DNA of 64,000 bases from Alteromonas sp. KC3 (GCF_016756315.1 NZ_AP024235.1:3534001-3598000), one strand, 5' to 3'; counted from the first letter of the stretch, positions 9,414 to 17,878 are shown. Notes: generated by a model from the sequence alone, not told the origin. Translations and numbers: made by a program.

Positions 9414-11639
9414 TTAGGTGCGCATTGGCTGGATTGGTAGATTTCTATGACGCGTACCTGAAGCATGATAGATGGCATTACTTAGCGCTGGCGCAAACGG
9501 TGCCATACCCGGCTCACCAAGTCCTGTGGGCTTTGCATCTGAGTCGACAAAATGCACATGAACTTCAGGCATGTCAGTAATACGCATAACGGGGTAGTCG
9601 TGAAAGTTGCTGTTTACCACTGCACCGTCTTTAAACGACACTTCACAGTACTTAGCCAATGAGATCCCCATCGCCACTGCGCCCTCTTGTTGCGCCGCAG
9701 CACCGTCTTTGTTTAGCACTTGTCCGCAGTCTACAGCAGAATCCACACGAAGCACTTCAAAGTCGTCACCTTTCATACGCACATGCACCGCCATGGCTAT
9801 GTATGTCTGAAAACTATAATGCACCGCTATACCGATCCCCTCTCCCTCAGGCAACGTCTTTCCATAGCCTGACTTTTCAATGACTAAGTCAAGTACACCT
9901 TTAGAGCGTTTTACTTGTTCAGCCTGTTCTGGGTTAGTATTACTATCGTATAAACGATGCAACATTGTCGCGGTATCTATACCGGCTTTCTCAGCCAGCT
10001 CATCAGTGAATACGCCATAAGCAAAGCCCCAAAAAATAGCATAAACTGCTCTGTACCAGCCAATACGGGTGTGTGCTGGCGCTAAACCAGACTCGCTGCG
10101 TAAATTGGCAATACCATAAGGGTGGTTCTCTATTTCACTCATGGCATTCGCGGGTGCAAATTGCACTGAAGGGTCAAACAACGTGTTTATTGAAGGGAAA
10201 GCGGCACGATGCAGCCAACCTGTGACATTGCCATCCTTATCTAGCGCCGCTTTAATATGTTGAGCACTGTTTGAATGGTAAAAGCCGGTTCGCGTGTCTT
10301 CTTCTCTCGTCCATGTTAGCTGTATGGGTGTTCCCACCGCCTTTGATATAGCCGCGGCCTCTTGCACGTAGTCACACTTGAACTTCCGTCCAAATGCACC
10401 GCCACTAATCATGACATTAACCTTTACCGCTTTCTTATCGATACCTAAAAACTGTGAAAGTACTGATTGAATATCGTCAGGACTTTGTGTGGATGCCCAT
10501 ACCTCACAAGCACCATCGCCTACCGACACAACACTGGCATTCGGCTCCATCGGAGCATGGACTAAATGCCCTTCGGTAAATGTCGCCGATAGGGTTTGGT
10601 CAGCATTTTCAAAGGCCGATTCTACATCCCCTCGCTCAGCAATTTTATTCGCGGGCTTTTCAACGTTTTCAACTAACGTCTTCATGTAGGAGGTGGTGTC
10701 GTAACTGCCGTGTACGCCTCTATCCCACTCTACTTTTAATTTTTCAACGCCTTGTTGTGCAGACCATGAGTTATTTGCGACCACAGCAACGCCACCAAGC
10801 GAACCAAATGGCACTTTCATAGGCGCAATCTCGACCACCGCGGTAACACCTTGCACTTTCATGGCTTCAGTTTTGTCTACCGACTTCAATGTGCCGCCCA
10901 TCACGGGACAATGCACAATAGCGGCATATTGCATTCCTGCAACTTTGGTATCTACACCGTAAACGCGCTTACCTTGTACGACTTTTGATACATCATGGCG
11001 AGGCAAGTGAGAGCCTATATAGCGAAAATCAGCCTTTGACTTCAGTGTTGGATTTTCAGGTGTTGGCATTGTTGCAGCAACACATGCCAACTCGCCATAA
11101 CTTAATTTCTGATTTGTGCTCTTGTTAATAACAAAATGATTTTGAGCATAGCAATTGTCAGGACTTGTATTGAATGCCTTGGCTGCCGCAGCCACCAGCA
11201 TTTCCCTAGCTACAGCACCAGCTTTGCGCATGGGTTCATACATGGTTCGAATACTGGCAGAGCCTCCCGTCGCTTGGCTACCGTATTTGTCTTGGTTGCC
11301 TTCAGCCTGCTCTACAGTGACTTTCGACCAATCAGCTTCCATTTCATCGGCCACTACCGACGGTAAAGCAGTACTGATCCCCTGTCCCATTTCACAACGA
11401 CCGCAGTAAATAAGTACACTGCCATCTTGTTGCAAATGAATAAACGCATTGGGACTAAACTCTGCCGCTTCCACCTTACTCGCGTTAACATTAAGCGAAA
11501 CACCGACCATGAGCCCACAGCCCCCAATCGCACTTGCCTTCAAAAACTGACGGCGATTTAACGATAATGGCTTTACGGTATATGACTGCGCTTGTTTTTC
11601 GCGCTGGGTAATAAGCAAACTTTCGATATTTGCACGCAT
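9414..11639 (-). CDS. Molybdopterin-dependent oxidoreductase large subunit (IorB-like), Tat-exported
   Basis: Catalytic subunit of a xanthine oxidase-family enzyme that hydroxylates an N-heterocycle or oxidises an aldehyde. At about 741 residues it matches the isoquinoline 1-oxidoreductase beta type. The Tat signal RRQFLKAS (about residues 28-35) with a following hydrophobic stretch places it in the periplasm. Molybdenum-cofactor domain motifs include IYCGRCEMGQGISTALP and SGGAFGRKF. The ATG at 11639 shares one base with the TGA of the small-subunit gene and has AAGGAGGTG upstream; a GTG at 11642 would add one residue. No cytochrome or xdhC-like partner is adjacent. Confidence 0.88.
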   Translation of the reverse strand: MRANIESLLITQREKQAQSYTVKPLSLNRRQFLKASAIGGCGLMVGVSLNVNASKVEAAEFSPNAFIHLQQDGSVLIYCGRCEMGQGISTALPSVVADEMEADWSKVTVEQAEGNQDKYGSQATGGSASIRTMYEPMRKAGAVAREMLVAAAAKAFNTSPDNCYAQNHFVINKSTNQKLSYGELACVAATMPTPENPTLKSKADFRYIGSHLPRHDVSKVVQGKRVYGVDTKVAGMQYAAIVHCPVMGGTLKSVDKTEAMKVQGVTAVVEIAPMKVPFGSLGGVAVVANNSWSAQQGVEKLKVEWDRGVHGSYDTTSYMKTLVENVEKPANKIAERGDVESAFENADQTLSATFTEGHLVHAPMEPNASVVSVGDGACEVWASTQSPDDIQSVLSQFLGIDKKAVKVNVMISGGAFGRKFKCDYVQEAAAISKAVGTPIQLTWTREEDTRTGFYHSNSAQHIKAALDKDGNVTGWLHRAAFPSINTLFDPSVQFAPANAMSEIENHPYGIANLRSESGLAPAHTRIGWYRAVYAIFWGFAYGVFTDELAEKAGIDTATMLHRLYDSNTNPEQAEQVKRSKGVLDLVIEKSGYGKTLPEGEGIGIAVHYSFQTYIAMAVHVRMKGDDFEVLRVDSAVDCGQVLNKDGAAAQQEGAVAMGISLAKYCEVSFKDGAVVNSNFHDYPVMRITDMPEVHVHFVDSDAKPTGLGEPGMAPFAPALSNAIYHASGTRHRNLPIQPMRT

Positions 11640-12124
11640 CACGACACCTCCTTGGCCAAATCATAATTTGCCAACTCACTTGCCGCGATGTTTATCGCCT
11701 TCTTAATACGCTGATAAGTGCCGCAACGACAAATATTGCCTTGCATCGCATTATCAATGTCCTGCTCACTTGGCGTGGCGTTGTTAGACAACAGGCTTGC
11801 CGCATTCATTATTTGGCCAGCTTGACAGTAACCACATTGGGGGACGCCTACTTCAACCCAGGCTTTTTGAAGCGGATGAGAAGCATCTTCAGACAATCCT
11901 TCAATGGTGGTTATTTTGCGCCCTGCCAGTGCGCTAACAGGCATTACACAGGCGCGCGTAGCTTGGCCATCAACGTGAACTGTACAGGCACCGCACAAAC
12001 CTTTTCCACAACCAAACTTGGTGCCAGTAAATTCCAATCTATCGCGTAAAAACCACAATAGTGGCATGTTATCGGGGACATCAATAGGGTATTCGGTCCC
12101 GTTGACGAACAAGGTTTTGTTCAT
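11639..12124 (-). CDS. 2Fe-2S subunit of the molybdenum oxidoreductase (IorA-like)
   Basis: Small iron-sulfur subunit of 161 residues that passes electrons from the molybdenum site of its partner. The N-terminal plant-type ferredoxin domain has [12 protein letters not shown] with a later Cys. The C-terminal [2Fe-2S]-binding helical domain has [10 protein letters not shown] and [11 protein letters not shown]. It has no signal of its own, so it is probably carried through the Tat pathway bound to the large subunit. The stop overlaps the start of the large-subunit gene (TGATG), which shows translational coupling. Confidence 0.93.
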   Translation of the reverse strand: MNKTLFVNGTEYPIDVPDNMPLLWFLRDRLEFTGTKFGCGKGLCGACTVHVDGQATRACVMPVSALAGRKITTIEGLSEDASHPLQKAWVEVGVPQCGYCQAGQIMNAASLLSNNATPSEQDIDNAMQGNICRCGTYQRIKKAINIAASELANYDLAKEVS

Positions 12125-12374
12125 GTTTTTTCCTTTTTGCCTGTTGTCGCATGTTGATGCTTGTAATTATATTGTTAACTTAGACAAGTTAAGGAGTGAA
12201 GACAATGCACTTTATCGGCAAGACAGGTCAATTGACCCAATAGAAGTTCAAAAGCGGTAAGGCAGTATTGTCAGCAAGGCGCCAACGATAGTAATAAACA
12301 AAAAGGAAAGTGAGAACATGTCGGCATGGCGCAAGAAATCACCATGCCATAGAAAGGTATAAGCGTTTTAAATG

Positions 12375-12719
12375 CTAAACGCTGAAGCTTGCACCACAAC
12401 CACATGTTGTTGTGGCATTAGGGTTTTGAACAAGAAAACGTGAGCCTTCAAGGCCATCGACGTAATCAACAACGCCACCAACAAGATACTGAAGACTCAT
12501 AGGGTCAACCACTAAGGTTACGCTGTCTTTTTCGATGGTCATATCACCTTCATTGACTTTTTCATCGAATGTAAAGCCATATTGGAACCCCGAACAACCA
12601 CCACCTGTTACATAAACACGTAGCTTCAAATCAGGATTTTCTTCTTCTGTCACAAGGGTTTTCACTTTTGCTGCCGCTGCATCAGAAAACTCAATTGGCA
12701 ACGCCGTTTCTACAGACAT
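12375..12719 (-). CDS. erpA: Iron-sulfur cluster insertion protein ErpA
   Basis: A-type carrier that delivers Fe-S clusters to apo-proteins. The three cluster cysteines are present: one in [10 protein letters not shown] and two in the C-terminal TTCGCGASF. Its 114 residues match the family. The ATG at 12719 is preferred, with AAGAGGTG just upstream; a GTG at 12725 would add two residues. The gene stands alone on the minus strand. A weak stem (12323-12329 with 12342-12348) lies just downstream without a T-tract. Confidence 0.94.
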   Translation of the reverse strand: MSVETALPIEFSDAAAAKVKTLVTEEENPDLKLRVYVTGGGCSGFQYGFTFDEKVNEGDMTIEKDSVTLVVDPMSLQYLVGGVVDYVDGLEGSRFLVQNPNATTTCGCGASFSV

Positions 12720-12917
12720 ACCCACCTCTTAACCGGACTTAATGTGCTAACGCACAAACACTATGCGCAATTATCTAATACTTGACTAATTTCATCAACT
12801 ATTGGGGCGAAACTTAATGAATCAAGAGTGAAGGCAACGGATTGCACTCCCCTTAGTTGGCGCGGGGCTGAAAAATGTTTACTCTAAACGTCTGCTTTAC
12901 TTAATAGTGAACAAACA

Positions 12918-13736
12918 ATGGAATCTAGTACAGCAAGTGCGCCCCCCGTATTATTCGATGACTTCCCTGAATCGCAATTCGGCGACAAGGAAGACTATAA
13001 GCAAGCCTTAGCGTCTATCCAAGAAACGCTTTTTCACGTCCAGCAGGCCTATTTTCATCAAAAGCGTCGCGCCTTGATTATTTTTGAGGGCTGGGATGCG
13101 TCAGGTAAGGGAGGCACAATTCGACGTATTACTGAAAAACTAGACCCACGGGGTGTGCATGTATTTCCCGTTGCTAAGCCAGCAAAAGAAGAACAAGACA
13201 AACACTTTCTCTATCGGTTTTGGCAGCAAATTCCATCACCGGGCTCACTAACGTTATTTGACCGCTCACACTACGGACGCGTGCTCGTTGAGCGCGTGGA
13301 TAGTTTGGCCACACAAAGTGAATGGCAACGGGCGTATAGAGAAATTAACGAGTTTGAACGTACACTTTGTGATAGCGGAGTTCGCGTCATCAAACTTTAC
13401 ATGCATATCTCAGAAGAGGAGCAAAAAAAACGCTTTGAAGAGCGTCTTCACAACCCTTTTAAACGCTGGAAACTCACAGAAGAAGATTTACACAACAGAC
13501 GCAAGCGAAAAGACTACATTCAGGCTATTAATGACATGTTCGTCCAAACACACACTAGCCATGCACCATGGCATATTATTAACGGCGAACACAAGTGGCA
13601 AGCCAGGGTGGATGCATTGCGCTATATTGTCGATATGCTCTGTGAAGGTGTTGATATCACACCACCACCACTGGATGACAAGGTTATTGAGCTTGCTTCT
13701 CAACAGCTTAATGTTAACAGAGCCCAGTTAAAATGA
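12918..13736 (+). CDS. ppk2: Polyphosphate kinase 2
   Basis: Transfers phosphate between polyphosphate and nucleotides in the cytoplasm. A single PPK2 domain spans the 272 residues: Walker A FEGWDASGKGGTIRR, Walker B LTLFDRSHYGRVLVER, and the lid region RLHNPFKRWKLTEEDLHNR. No second domain is present, so it belongs with the one-domain enzymes. Whether it prefers NDPs or NMPs cannot be told from sequence. The stop at 13736 faces the end of the diguanylate cyclase gene 18 bases away. Confidence 0.92.
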   Translation: MESSTASAPPVLFDDFPESQFGDKEDYKQALASIQETLFHVQQAYFHQKRRALIIFEGWDASGKGGTIRRITEKLDPRGVHVFPVAKPAKEEQDKHFLYRFWQQIPSPGSLTLFDRSHYGRVLVERVDSLATQSEWQRAYREINEFERTLCDSGVRVIKLYMHISEEEQKKRFEERLHNPFKRWKLTEEDLHNRRKRKDYIQAINDMFVQTHTSHAPWHIINGEHKWQARVDALRYIVDMLCEGVDITPPPLDDKVIELASQQLNVNRAQLK

Positions 13737-13754
13737 ATTCCGTCTGTAAAGCCA

Positions 13755-14744
13755 TTAGCCAAAACTATAAGCCACTAACGGCGACACAGGTTGTAAGGTA
13801 GCCTTTTTTACCGGAGTAACTCGTGCTGTTGCTCCTGTCGAAACTCGGTTTTTACCCGTCGCCTTTGCATGGTACAGCGCTTTATCGGCTTGTTTGATCA
13901 AATCGACAAACTTGATAGCTCCTTTCTGCTTCGTTGATGCAAGTCCTATACTCACCGTTACCACACCATGATTAGCGTGCTTGTTGGTAATGAGCAAATC
14001 TTCAACAGCTTGCGTCATGCGATGACCAATAAACTCTGCATCTTCTAACGAGGTTTTGGGCAGCAAAATCAAAAACTCTTCGCCACCAAAGCGCATTACG
14101 CAATCGAGCGGCCTTCTGGCACACTGACTTAACGCGCCTGCCACGGCCTTTAGCACTTTGTCGCCGTCAAGGTGCCCATAGGTATCGTTGTACTTCTTGA
14201 AATTATCAACATCAACCATCAATACCGACAAACTCGCTTTTTCGCGATTCAGCTGTTTAATCAATCTCGGTGCACTTTGCATAAGAAATTGACGATTGGG
14301 TAATGACGTTAGTTGATCTTTACATGCTAAAGACTCTAAGTGACGCTCTTTTGCCTTAACGCTAATTTGATGCAATATCCGCATTTTTAAGACATCGGCT
14401 TTAACTGGTTTAGCAACAAAGTCTGACGCACCAGCAGTCCAACACTGTTTTTGTAACTCACAATCTTCGTCTGCGGTAAAAAATATTATCGGAATATCTT
14501 TAGAACGACTGCACTCTCGTAATTTAATGCAGGCATCTACACCGTTTACTTCAGGCATGTGATAGTCCATCAATATGACATTCGGCGTTTCATGCTTTTG
14601 GCAATATCGGATTGCTTCTAAGCCATCATCAACATAGCTACAGTCAAACTCTTTACACAACATACCAATAAGCGTAGCGCGAGCCAATGCATCATCTTCC
14701 ACTATTAGCACACTGTATTTTTTTGCTTTTGCGCGGTTATGCAT
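13755..14744 (-). CDS. Response regulator with GGDEF diguanylate cyclase output
   Basis: Makes c-di-GMP under control of a receiver domain. The receiver (about residues 10-130) has the acidic pair Glu16/Asp17-Asp18, the phospho-acceptor Asp60 in ILMDYHMPE and the switch lysine in VAKPVK. The GGDEF domain (about 140-310) has an intact GGEEF at 220-224 and an inhibitory I-site, Arg211-x-x-Asp214, five residues before it. The protein should therefore be active and feedback-inhibited. It begins nine bases after the glycosyltransferase stop, so it is the third gene of the polysaccharide operon. The cognate kinase is not obvious; the nearby histidine kinase has its own regulator. Confidence 0.92.
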   Translation of the reverse strand: MHNRAKAKKYSVLIVEDDALARATLIGMLCKEFDCSYVDDGLEAIRYCQKHETPNVILMDYHMPEVNGVDACIKLRECSRSKDIPIIFFTADEDCELQKQCWTAGASDFVAKPVKADVLKMRILHQISVKAKERHLESLACKDQLTSLPNRQFLMQSAPRLIKQLNREKASLSVLMVDVDNFKKYNDTYGHLDGDKVLKAVAGALSQCARRPLDCVMRFGGEEFLILLPKTSLEDAEFIGHRMTQAVEDLLITNKHANHGVVTVSIGLASTKQKGAIKFVDLIKQADKALYHAKATGKNRVSTGATARVTPVKKATLQPVSPLVAYSFG

Positions 14745-14753
14745 AACTTACTC

Positions 14754-15569
14754 CTACACTGGTTTGGTTGTTGTAACGTTGTGCTTTACCGTGTTTGCTG
14801 TCGCGCTAACACGAATACCAAGTTTTTTTAAAAAGGCACCTCGAATACGCGCTAATAACGCTCTCAGCTTCACAGACTTGCCCACTATAAAGTGACCGTC
14901 ACCTTGATACTCGTTGAGTGAACTAGCACAGGGATAATCATTCAATGCCATGGGTTTGTTCGCCAGTTTTTCTACCTGTTGTGGCGTTCTCATCGGGTAA
15001 CTGCGCGACACAACAAAATCCTTTGACACCGATGTTGCCCATGCAGGAATACGTGATAATGAAGACTCTTCCCACTTGCGAACAGGGTCGTTGGTGAAAA
15101 AGCGCGGTTCGCTTTTGTTGACTGAATAGTATTTACGGCGCTTCACTATCGAGGCATTTACATTTTCGCTCTCAAACTCAGTGACTTCTTGATTAGTTAA
15201 GTAAAAACGTGCCACCCACACATTCATTGCGTTCTTGTTTGCCAACAATGCGCTTTTTAAATCCCCCTGTGGTGACTCACTGAGTAACTCATCTGGGTGT
15301 AACACATACCACCAGTCTTCGTTTGTATACTCGTTGTGATAGCGGTTATAAATACGATTAAGCAATCCGCGGTTACTTGGCTCGTCTGTTTGTCCGAAAA
15401 TGACGAGCTCTTTGAAACGAGATGCCATTTCATTTACCAACTCCCAGCTACCATCTGTAGAGTGATTATCGTAAATATAAATTCTATGGCAGAACTTCAT
15501 CGCGTACAGCAGCGCTTCTTCCACTATATCAACGTGATCTTTTATCAACATGATTGCATTGATTTTCAT
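14754..15569 (-). CDS. Glycosyltransferase, family 2-like
   Basis: Predicted cytoplasmic glycosyltransferase for a surface polysaccharide. About 271 residues with a GT-A-like N-terminus: MKINAIMLIKDHVDIVEEAL, then IYIYDNHSTDGSWE (nucleotide-binding acidic residues), and YVLHPDELL further on. The ATG at 15569 overlaps the stop of the preceding glycosyltransferase gene by four bases (ATGA). An upstream in-frame start at 15680 would place 37 residues inside that gene and is unlikely. Donor and acceptor sugars are unknown. Confidence 0.78.
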   Translation of the reverse strand: MKINAIMLIKDHVDIVEEALLYAMKFCHRIYIYDNHSTDGSWELVNEMASRFKELVIFGQTDEPSNRGLLNRIYNRYHNEYTNEDWWYVLHPDELLSESPQGDLKSALLANKNAMNVWVARFYLTNQEVTEFESENVNASIVKRRKYYSVNKSEPRFFTNDPVRKWEESSLSRIPAWATSVSKDFVVSRSYPMRTPQQVEKLANKPMALNDYPCASSLNEYQGDGHFIVGKSVKLRALLARIRGAFLKKLGIRVSATANTVKHNVTTTKPV

Positions 15570-16519
15570 GCCTGCGACTCCTTGCGAAGAGCGGCGACCG
15601 CGTTGCTTAATAGCGATTTGGCGGCGTGCAGTTTTACCAGTGTAAACATTGCCAAGTAATAGCGCGTATAGTGTTGGCACATGGGCATGGTCAAAACAGA
15701 CTTTGCCATATGACTATTGCCGTTTTTGATAAACGTTTTCGCTGCATTTAGCCCCTGCACTGCACAGTATCGCTGAACACTTTTAAGCATTTGAGCAGAA
15801 TAATTGCCTGCCATCACCATTGAGTACAAACGCTCAGCTGAGGAGTAATTACCGACGGGAAACAAGTCTTCTACACCTGGGTTATGACACTGAGTATGAC
15901 AGTGCATATGAATGTTTGGGCTATATGCAATAGTGCCATCAAGCGCAGCTTGCAAAATAAAGTCTTTGGGTACACGGGTATGCTCACTTACTGCAAACCC
16001 ACCAAGGGCCAAAAAATTGCTCCTTTTCACCATCATAGAAGATACGGTAAAGGGCAAATCTCCTAGCGTTGCCATTTTGAAAAAGTCAGTCAGTAAATAG
16101 CCGTTAGGATTTACCGAGTTTAAGTAAATGTCAGCGTCTCTCAGTGTGCCATTATCGCTCATGCACTGATAACGAGTAGCGAAAACATCTGAGGTAGGAT
16201 ACTTCTCTTGAAGCTGGCTCATTTCATGCGTAAAGAAGGGAAGCCATTCATCATCAGCACCTAGAAAAGCCACATAATTGCTCTTTGCAGCCATTGCACC
16301 TTCATTTCGCATTGTTGCAATACCGCAACCAGAAAGTTCAACCACGTTTAGATTTTCGACATTCAAATTGCGAACAAGCTCAACGCTGCCATCTGTCGAG
16401 CCGTCATCGACAACAATAATCTCATTCACTTTCAGCGCTTGACGCTGAACGCTTTTGATTGCTCTTTCTATGTTTTGCACTTGATTGTACATGGTGATAA
16501 CAACAGATAATGCTTTCAT
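15566..16519 (-). CDS. Glycosyltransferase family 2
   Basis: First gene of a three-gene operon (GT2, second glycosyltransferase, RR-diguanylate cyclase). The GT-A fold is clear: MKALSVVITMYNQVQNIERAI at the N-terminus, EIIVVDDGSTDGSVELV, and VAFLGADDEWLP, the DxD-type metal site at about residues 90-95. At 317 residues it lacks transmembrane synthase segments, so it is likely a soluble or peripheral transferase in polysaccharide repeat assembly. A strong sigma54 promoter lies about 45 bases upstream of the start. Confidence 0.88.
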   Translation of the reverse strand: MKALSVVITMYNQVQNIERAIKSVQRQALKVNEIIVVDDGSTDGSVELVRNLNVENLNVVELSGCGIATMRNEGAMAAKSNYVAFLGADDEWLPFFTHEMSQLQEKYPTSDVFATRYQCMSDNGTLRDADIYLNSVNPNGYLLTDFFKMATLGDLPFTVSSMMVKRSNFLALGGFAVSEHTRVPKDFILQAALDGTIAYSPNIHMHCHTQCHNPGVEDLFPVGNYSSAERLYSMVMAGNYSAQMLKSVQRYCAVQGLNAAKTFIKNGNSHMAKSVLTMPMCQHYTRYYLAMFTLVKLHAAKSLLSNAVAALRKESQA

Positions 16520-16560
16520 GTTGATTACTTCCTACTGAGAACACTGACTTATAAGGTATT

Positions 16561-16578
16561 CAGCAAAGGAAGTGCCAA
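16561..16578 (-). promoter_or_regulatory. Sigma54 (-24/-12) promoter before the glycosyltransferase operon
   Basis: On the minus strand the sequence reads TTGGCACTTCCTTTGCTG. GG (-24) and GC (-12) are separated by exactly ten bases, and both boxes fit the TGGCAC-N5-TTGCW consensus. Transcription would start near 16551, about 30 bases before the ATG at 16519. Confidence 0.75.
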
Positions 16579-16655
16579 TTCATAAAAAACCCTACATTTC
16601 ATAAACTTAAACAAAAACCAGCACACAAATCATTATTCCGAGGTTGTGATATTCT

Positions 16656-16692
16656 CATTTTGCACAGCATCATTTTATGCATTTTGCAAAAT
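16656..16692. promoter_or_regulatory. Repeats upstream of the sigma54 promoter (activator site candidate)
   Basis: Two direct copies of CATTTTGC (16656-16663, 16680-16687), the second inside a 12-bp palindrome (16681-16692), lie 80-115 bases upstream of the -24 box. This is the usual distance for an enhancer-binding protein. The same octamer recurs at 17836-17843 upstream of the second sigma54 promoter. The rest of the 452-bp gap between 16519 and 16972 shows no convincing gene. Confidence 0.4.
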
Positions 16693-16910
16693 ACAAGAAA
16701 CGCTCGAAAAGCAGGATGCAAAAGAGAGTGCGCCGCTCATTCGATTTCAGATCTGCCTATAGAAATAACCAATGAAAAGAAAAAAAGAAAACAACGGACG
16801 GGATTAACGGGCGGCATTCAAAAGCGCAAGTGGCAAAATATTTTCAACAGTACTAGGCGATACAGAATGGGTTGGAAGGAAAGTGAGAACTAGGATAATC
16901 GCTGAAAAAT

Positions 16911-16946
16911 AAAAAAAGCAGCATGCTGATAAACAACATGCTGCTT
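16911..16946 (-). terminator. Rho-independent terminator of the sugar transferase gene
   Basis: A strong stem (16937-16946 with 16916-16925 read on the minus strand) is followed by a run of Ts. It lies 25 bases past the stop of the sugar transferase gene. Confidence 0.85.
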
Positions 16947-16971
16947 AGGGCAACCAGCGCACACAAGGAGA

Positions 16972-17616
16972 TTAGTAAGCGCCTCTTGCAGTAACAACAG
17001 CGGGAACGGTGGCCAATAAAATTTTTACATCGAAAAACCAGCTTTGTTGCGCAATATAGGTTTTATCAAGCATTAACTGCTCTTCAAACGTTGTATCAGC
17101 GCGGCCTGACACTTGCCATAAGCCGGTTAAGCCAGGTTTACAGTTAAGACGTACAAGTGTTTCTGTATCGTATTGTTCGTACTCAGACGTAAGATGCGGG
17201 CGCGGTCCTACCAACACCATATCACCCGTTAACACATTAAATAGCTGAGGTAGCTCGTCGATGGACAGCTTTCTAATAACACGGCCAACACGGGTAATAC
17301 GCGGGTCACTGTACATTTTCTGACAGATGCCTTCTCTGTCACTTTTCATTTTTGCTGCCACTTCCCATTGAGGAGAGTCTGGCGTATACATTGACCGAAA
17401 TTTAAAACACTTGAATTGACGGCCTTGTTCACCAACTCGAGTTTGTGAAAAAATAAGTGGGCCGCGGCTTTCCAATTTTATTAAGGTTGCGACAATGATA
17501 AGCAGCGGAGATAAGGCAACTAATCCAAGTAGGGCCACTATCTTCTGTGCTGCAATAGGTAACCCTTTATGATTGGTCGCGTTGTGGTTAAACTTTGTGG
17601 ATACTGTTTTCATCAT
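16972..17616 (-). CDS. Polyprenyl-phosphate sugar-phosphate transferase
   Basis: Starts a polysaccharide repeat by moving a sugar-phosphate from a UDP-sugar to undecaprenyl phosphate at the inner membrane. At 214 residues it is the short, PglC-like form with one hydrophobic re-entrant or membrane helix (about residues 25-47) and no N-terminal four-helix part. Motifs seen: KCFKFRSMY, RKLSIDELPQLFNVL (catalytic Asp-Glu), LVGPRP and KPGLTGLWQVSGR. It is transcribed alone from a sigma54-type promoter and ends in a strong terminator. It presumably supplies the lipid-linked first sugar for the adjacent glycosyltransferases. Confidence 0.92.
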   Translation of the reverse strand: MMKTVSTKFNHNATNHKGLPIAAQKIVALLGLVALSPLLIIVATLIKLESRGPLIFSQTRVGEQGRQFKCFKFRSMYTPDSPQWEVAAKMKSDREGICQKMYSDPRITRVGRVIRKLSIDELPQLFNVLTGDMVLVGPRPHLTSEYEQYDTETLVRLNCKPGLTGLWQVSGRADTTFEEQLMLDKTYIAQQSWFFDVKILLATVPAVVTARGAY

Positions 17617-17666
17617 CTTTCTCCTACTAAGACACAGTCTGCGTGCCTAAGAAAAATACTGCTGTA

Positions 17667-17699
17667 GATTACAAAGTACGTTATTGATGCTTTGTAATC
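17667..17699. promoter_or_regulatory. Perfect 10-bp inverted repeat in the sugar transferase leader
   Basis: GATTACAAAG (17667-17676) and CTTTGTAATC (17690-17699) form a perfect dyad with a 13-base spacer. It lies just downstream of the predicted sigma54 start site, between promoter and gene. It could be a repressor operator or a leader hairpin; there is no T-run, so it is not a terminator. Confidence 0.45.
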
Positions 17700-17720
17700 G
17701 CGCTTGGTTACCCTCAACAC

Positions 17721-17737
17721 TGCAAAGCTTTTGCCAA
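17721..17737 (-). promoter_or_regulatory. Sigma54 (-24/-12) promoter before the sugar transferase gene
   Basis: On the minus strand the sequence reads TTGGCAAAAGCTTTGCA. GG and GC are ten bases apart. Only the last base of the -24 box departs from TGGCAC-N5-TTGCA. Transcription would begin near 17710, about 95 bases before the ATG at 17616. Confidence 0.7.
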
Positions 17738-17835
17738 CCCGACAAAACCAATTAAAATCAAAATCTTACAAGAAAAAAGAAATATTACCCTCTAAATTTT
17801 GGCGCTGGGCGATTTTTAATCTGAAAAAGAATAGG

Positions 17836-17878
17836 CATTTTGCGAGAGAGAAAGGTTTTCATTTTCTCAAAATGAAAA
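17836..17878. promoter_or_regulatory. Upstream dyad and octamer (activator site candidate)
   Basis: CATTTTGC (17836-17843) and a perfect 10-bp inverted repeat with a 3-base spacer (17856-17865 with 17869-17878) lie 100-140 bases upstream of the sigma54 -24 box. The position suits an enhancer-binding protein. The dyad partly overlaps the terminator of the next gene, so the two readings compete. Confidence 0.4.

Noticed and set aside
12018..12260. 80-codon open frame overlapping the start of the 2Fe-2S subunit gene
   Set aside because: Lies largely antisense to a clear gene and has no recognisable features.
12323..12348. Possible terminator after erpA
   Set aside because: A 7-bp stem with a 12-base loop but no T-tract on either strand; too weak to call.
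16660..16893. 77-codon open frame in the gap between polysaccharide genes
   Set aside because: No ribosome site; composition is low-complexity Lys/Arg from A-rich DNA, and it overlaps the proposed promoter-upstream region of a minus-strand operon.
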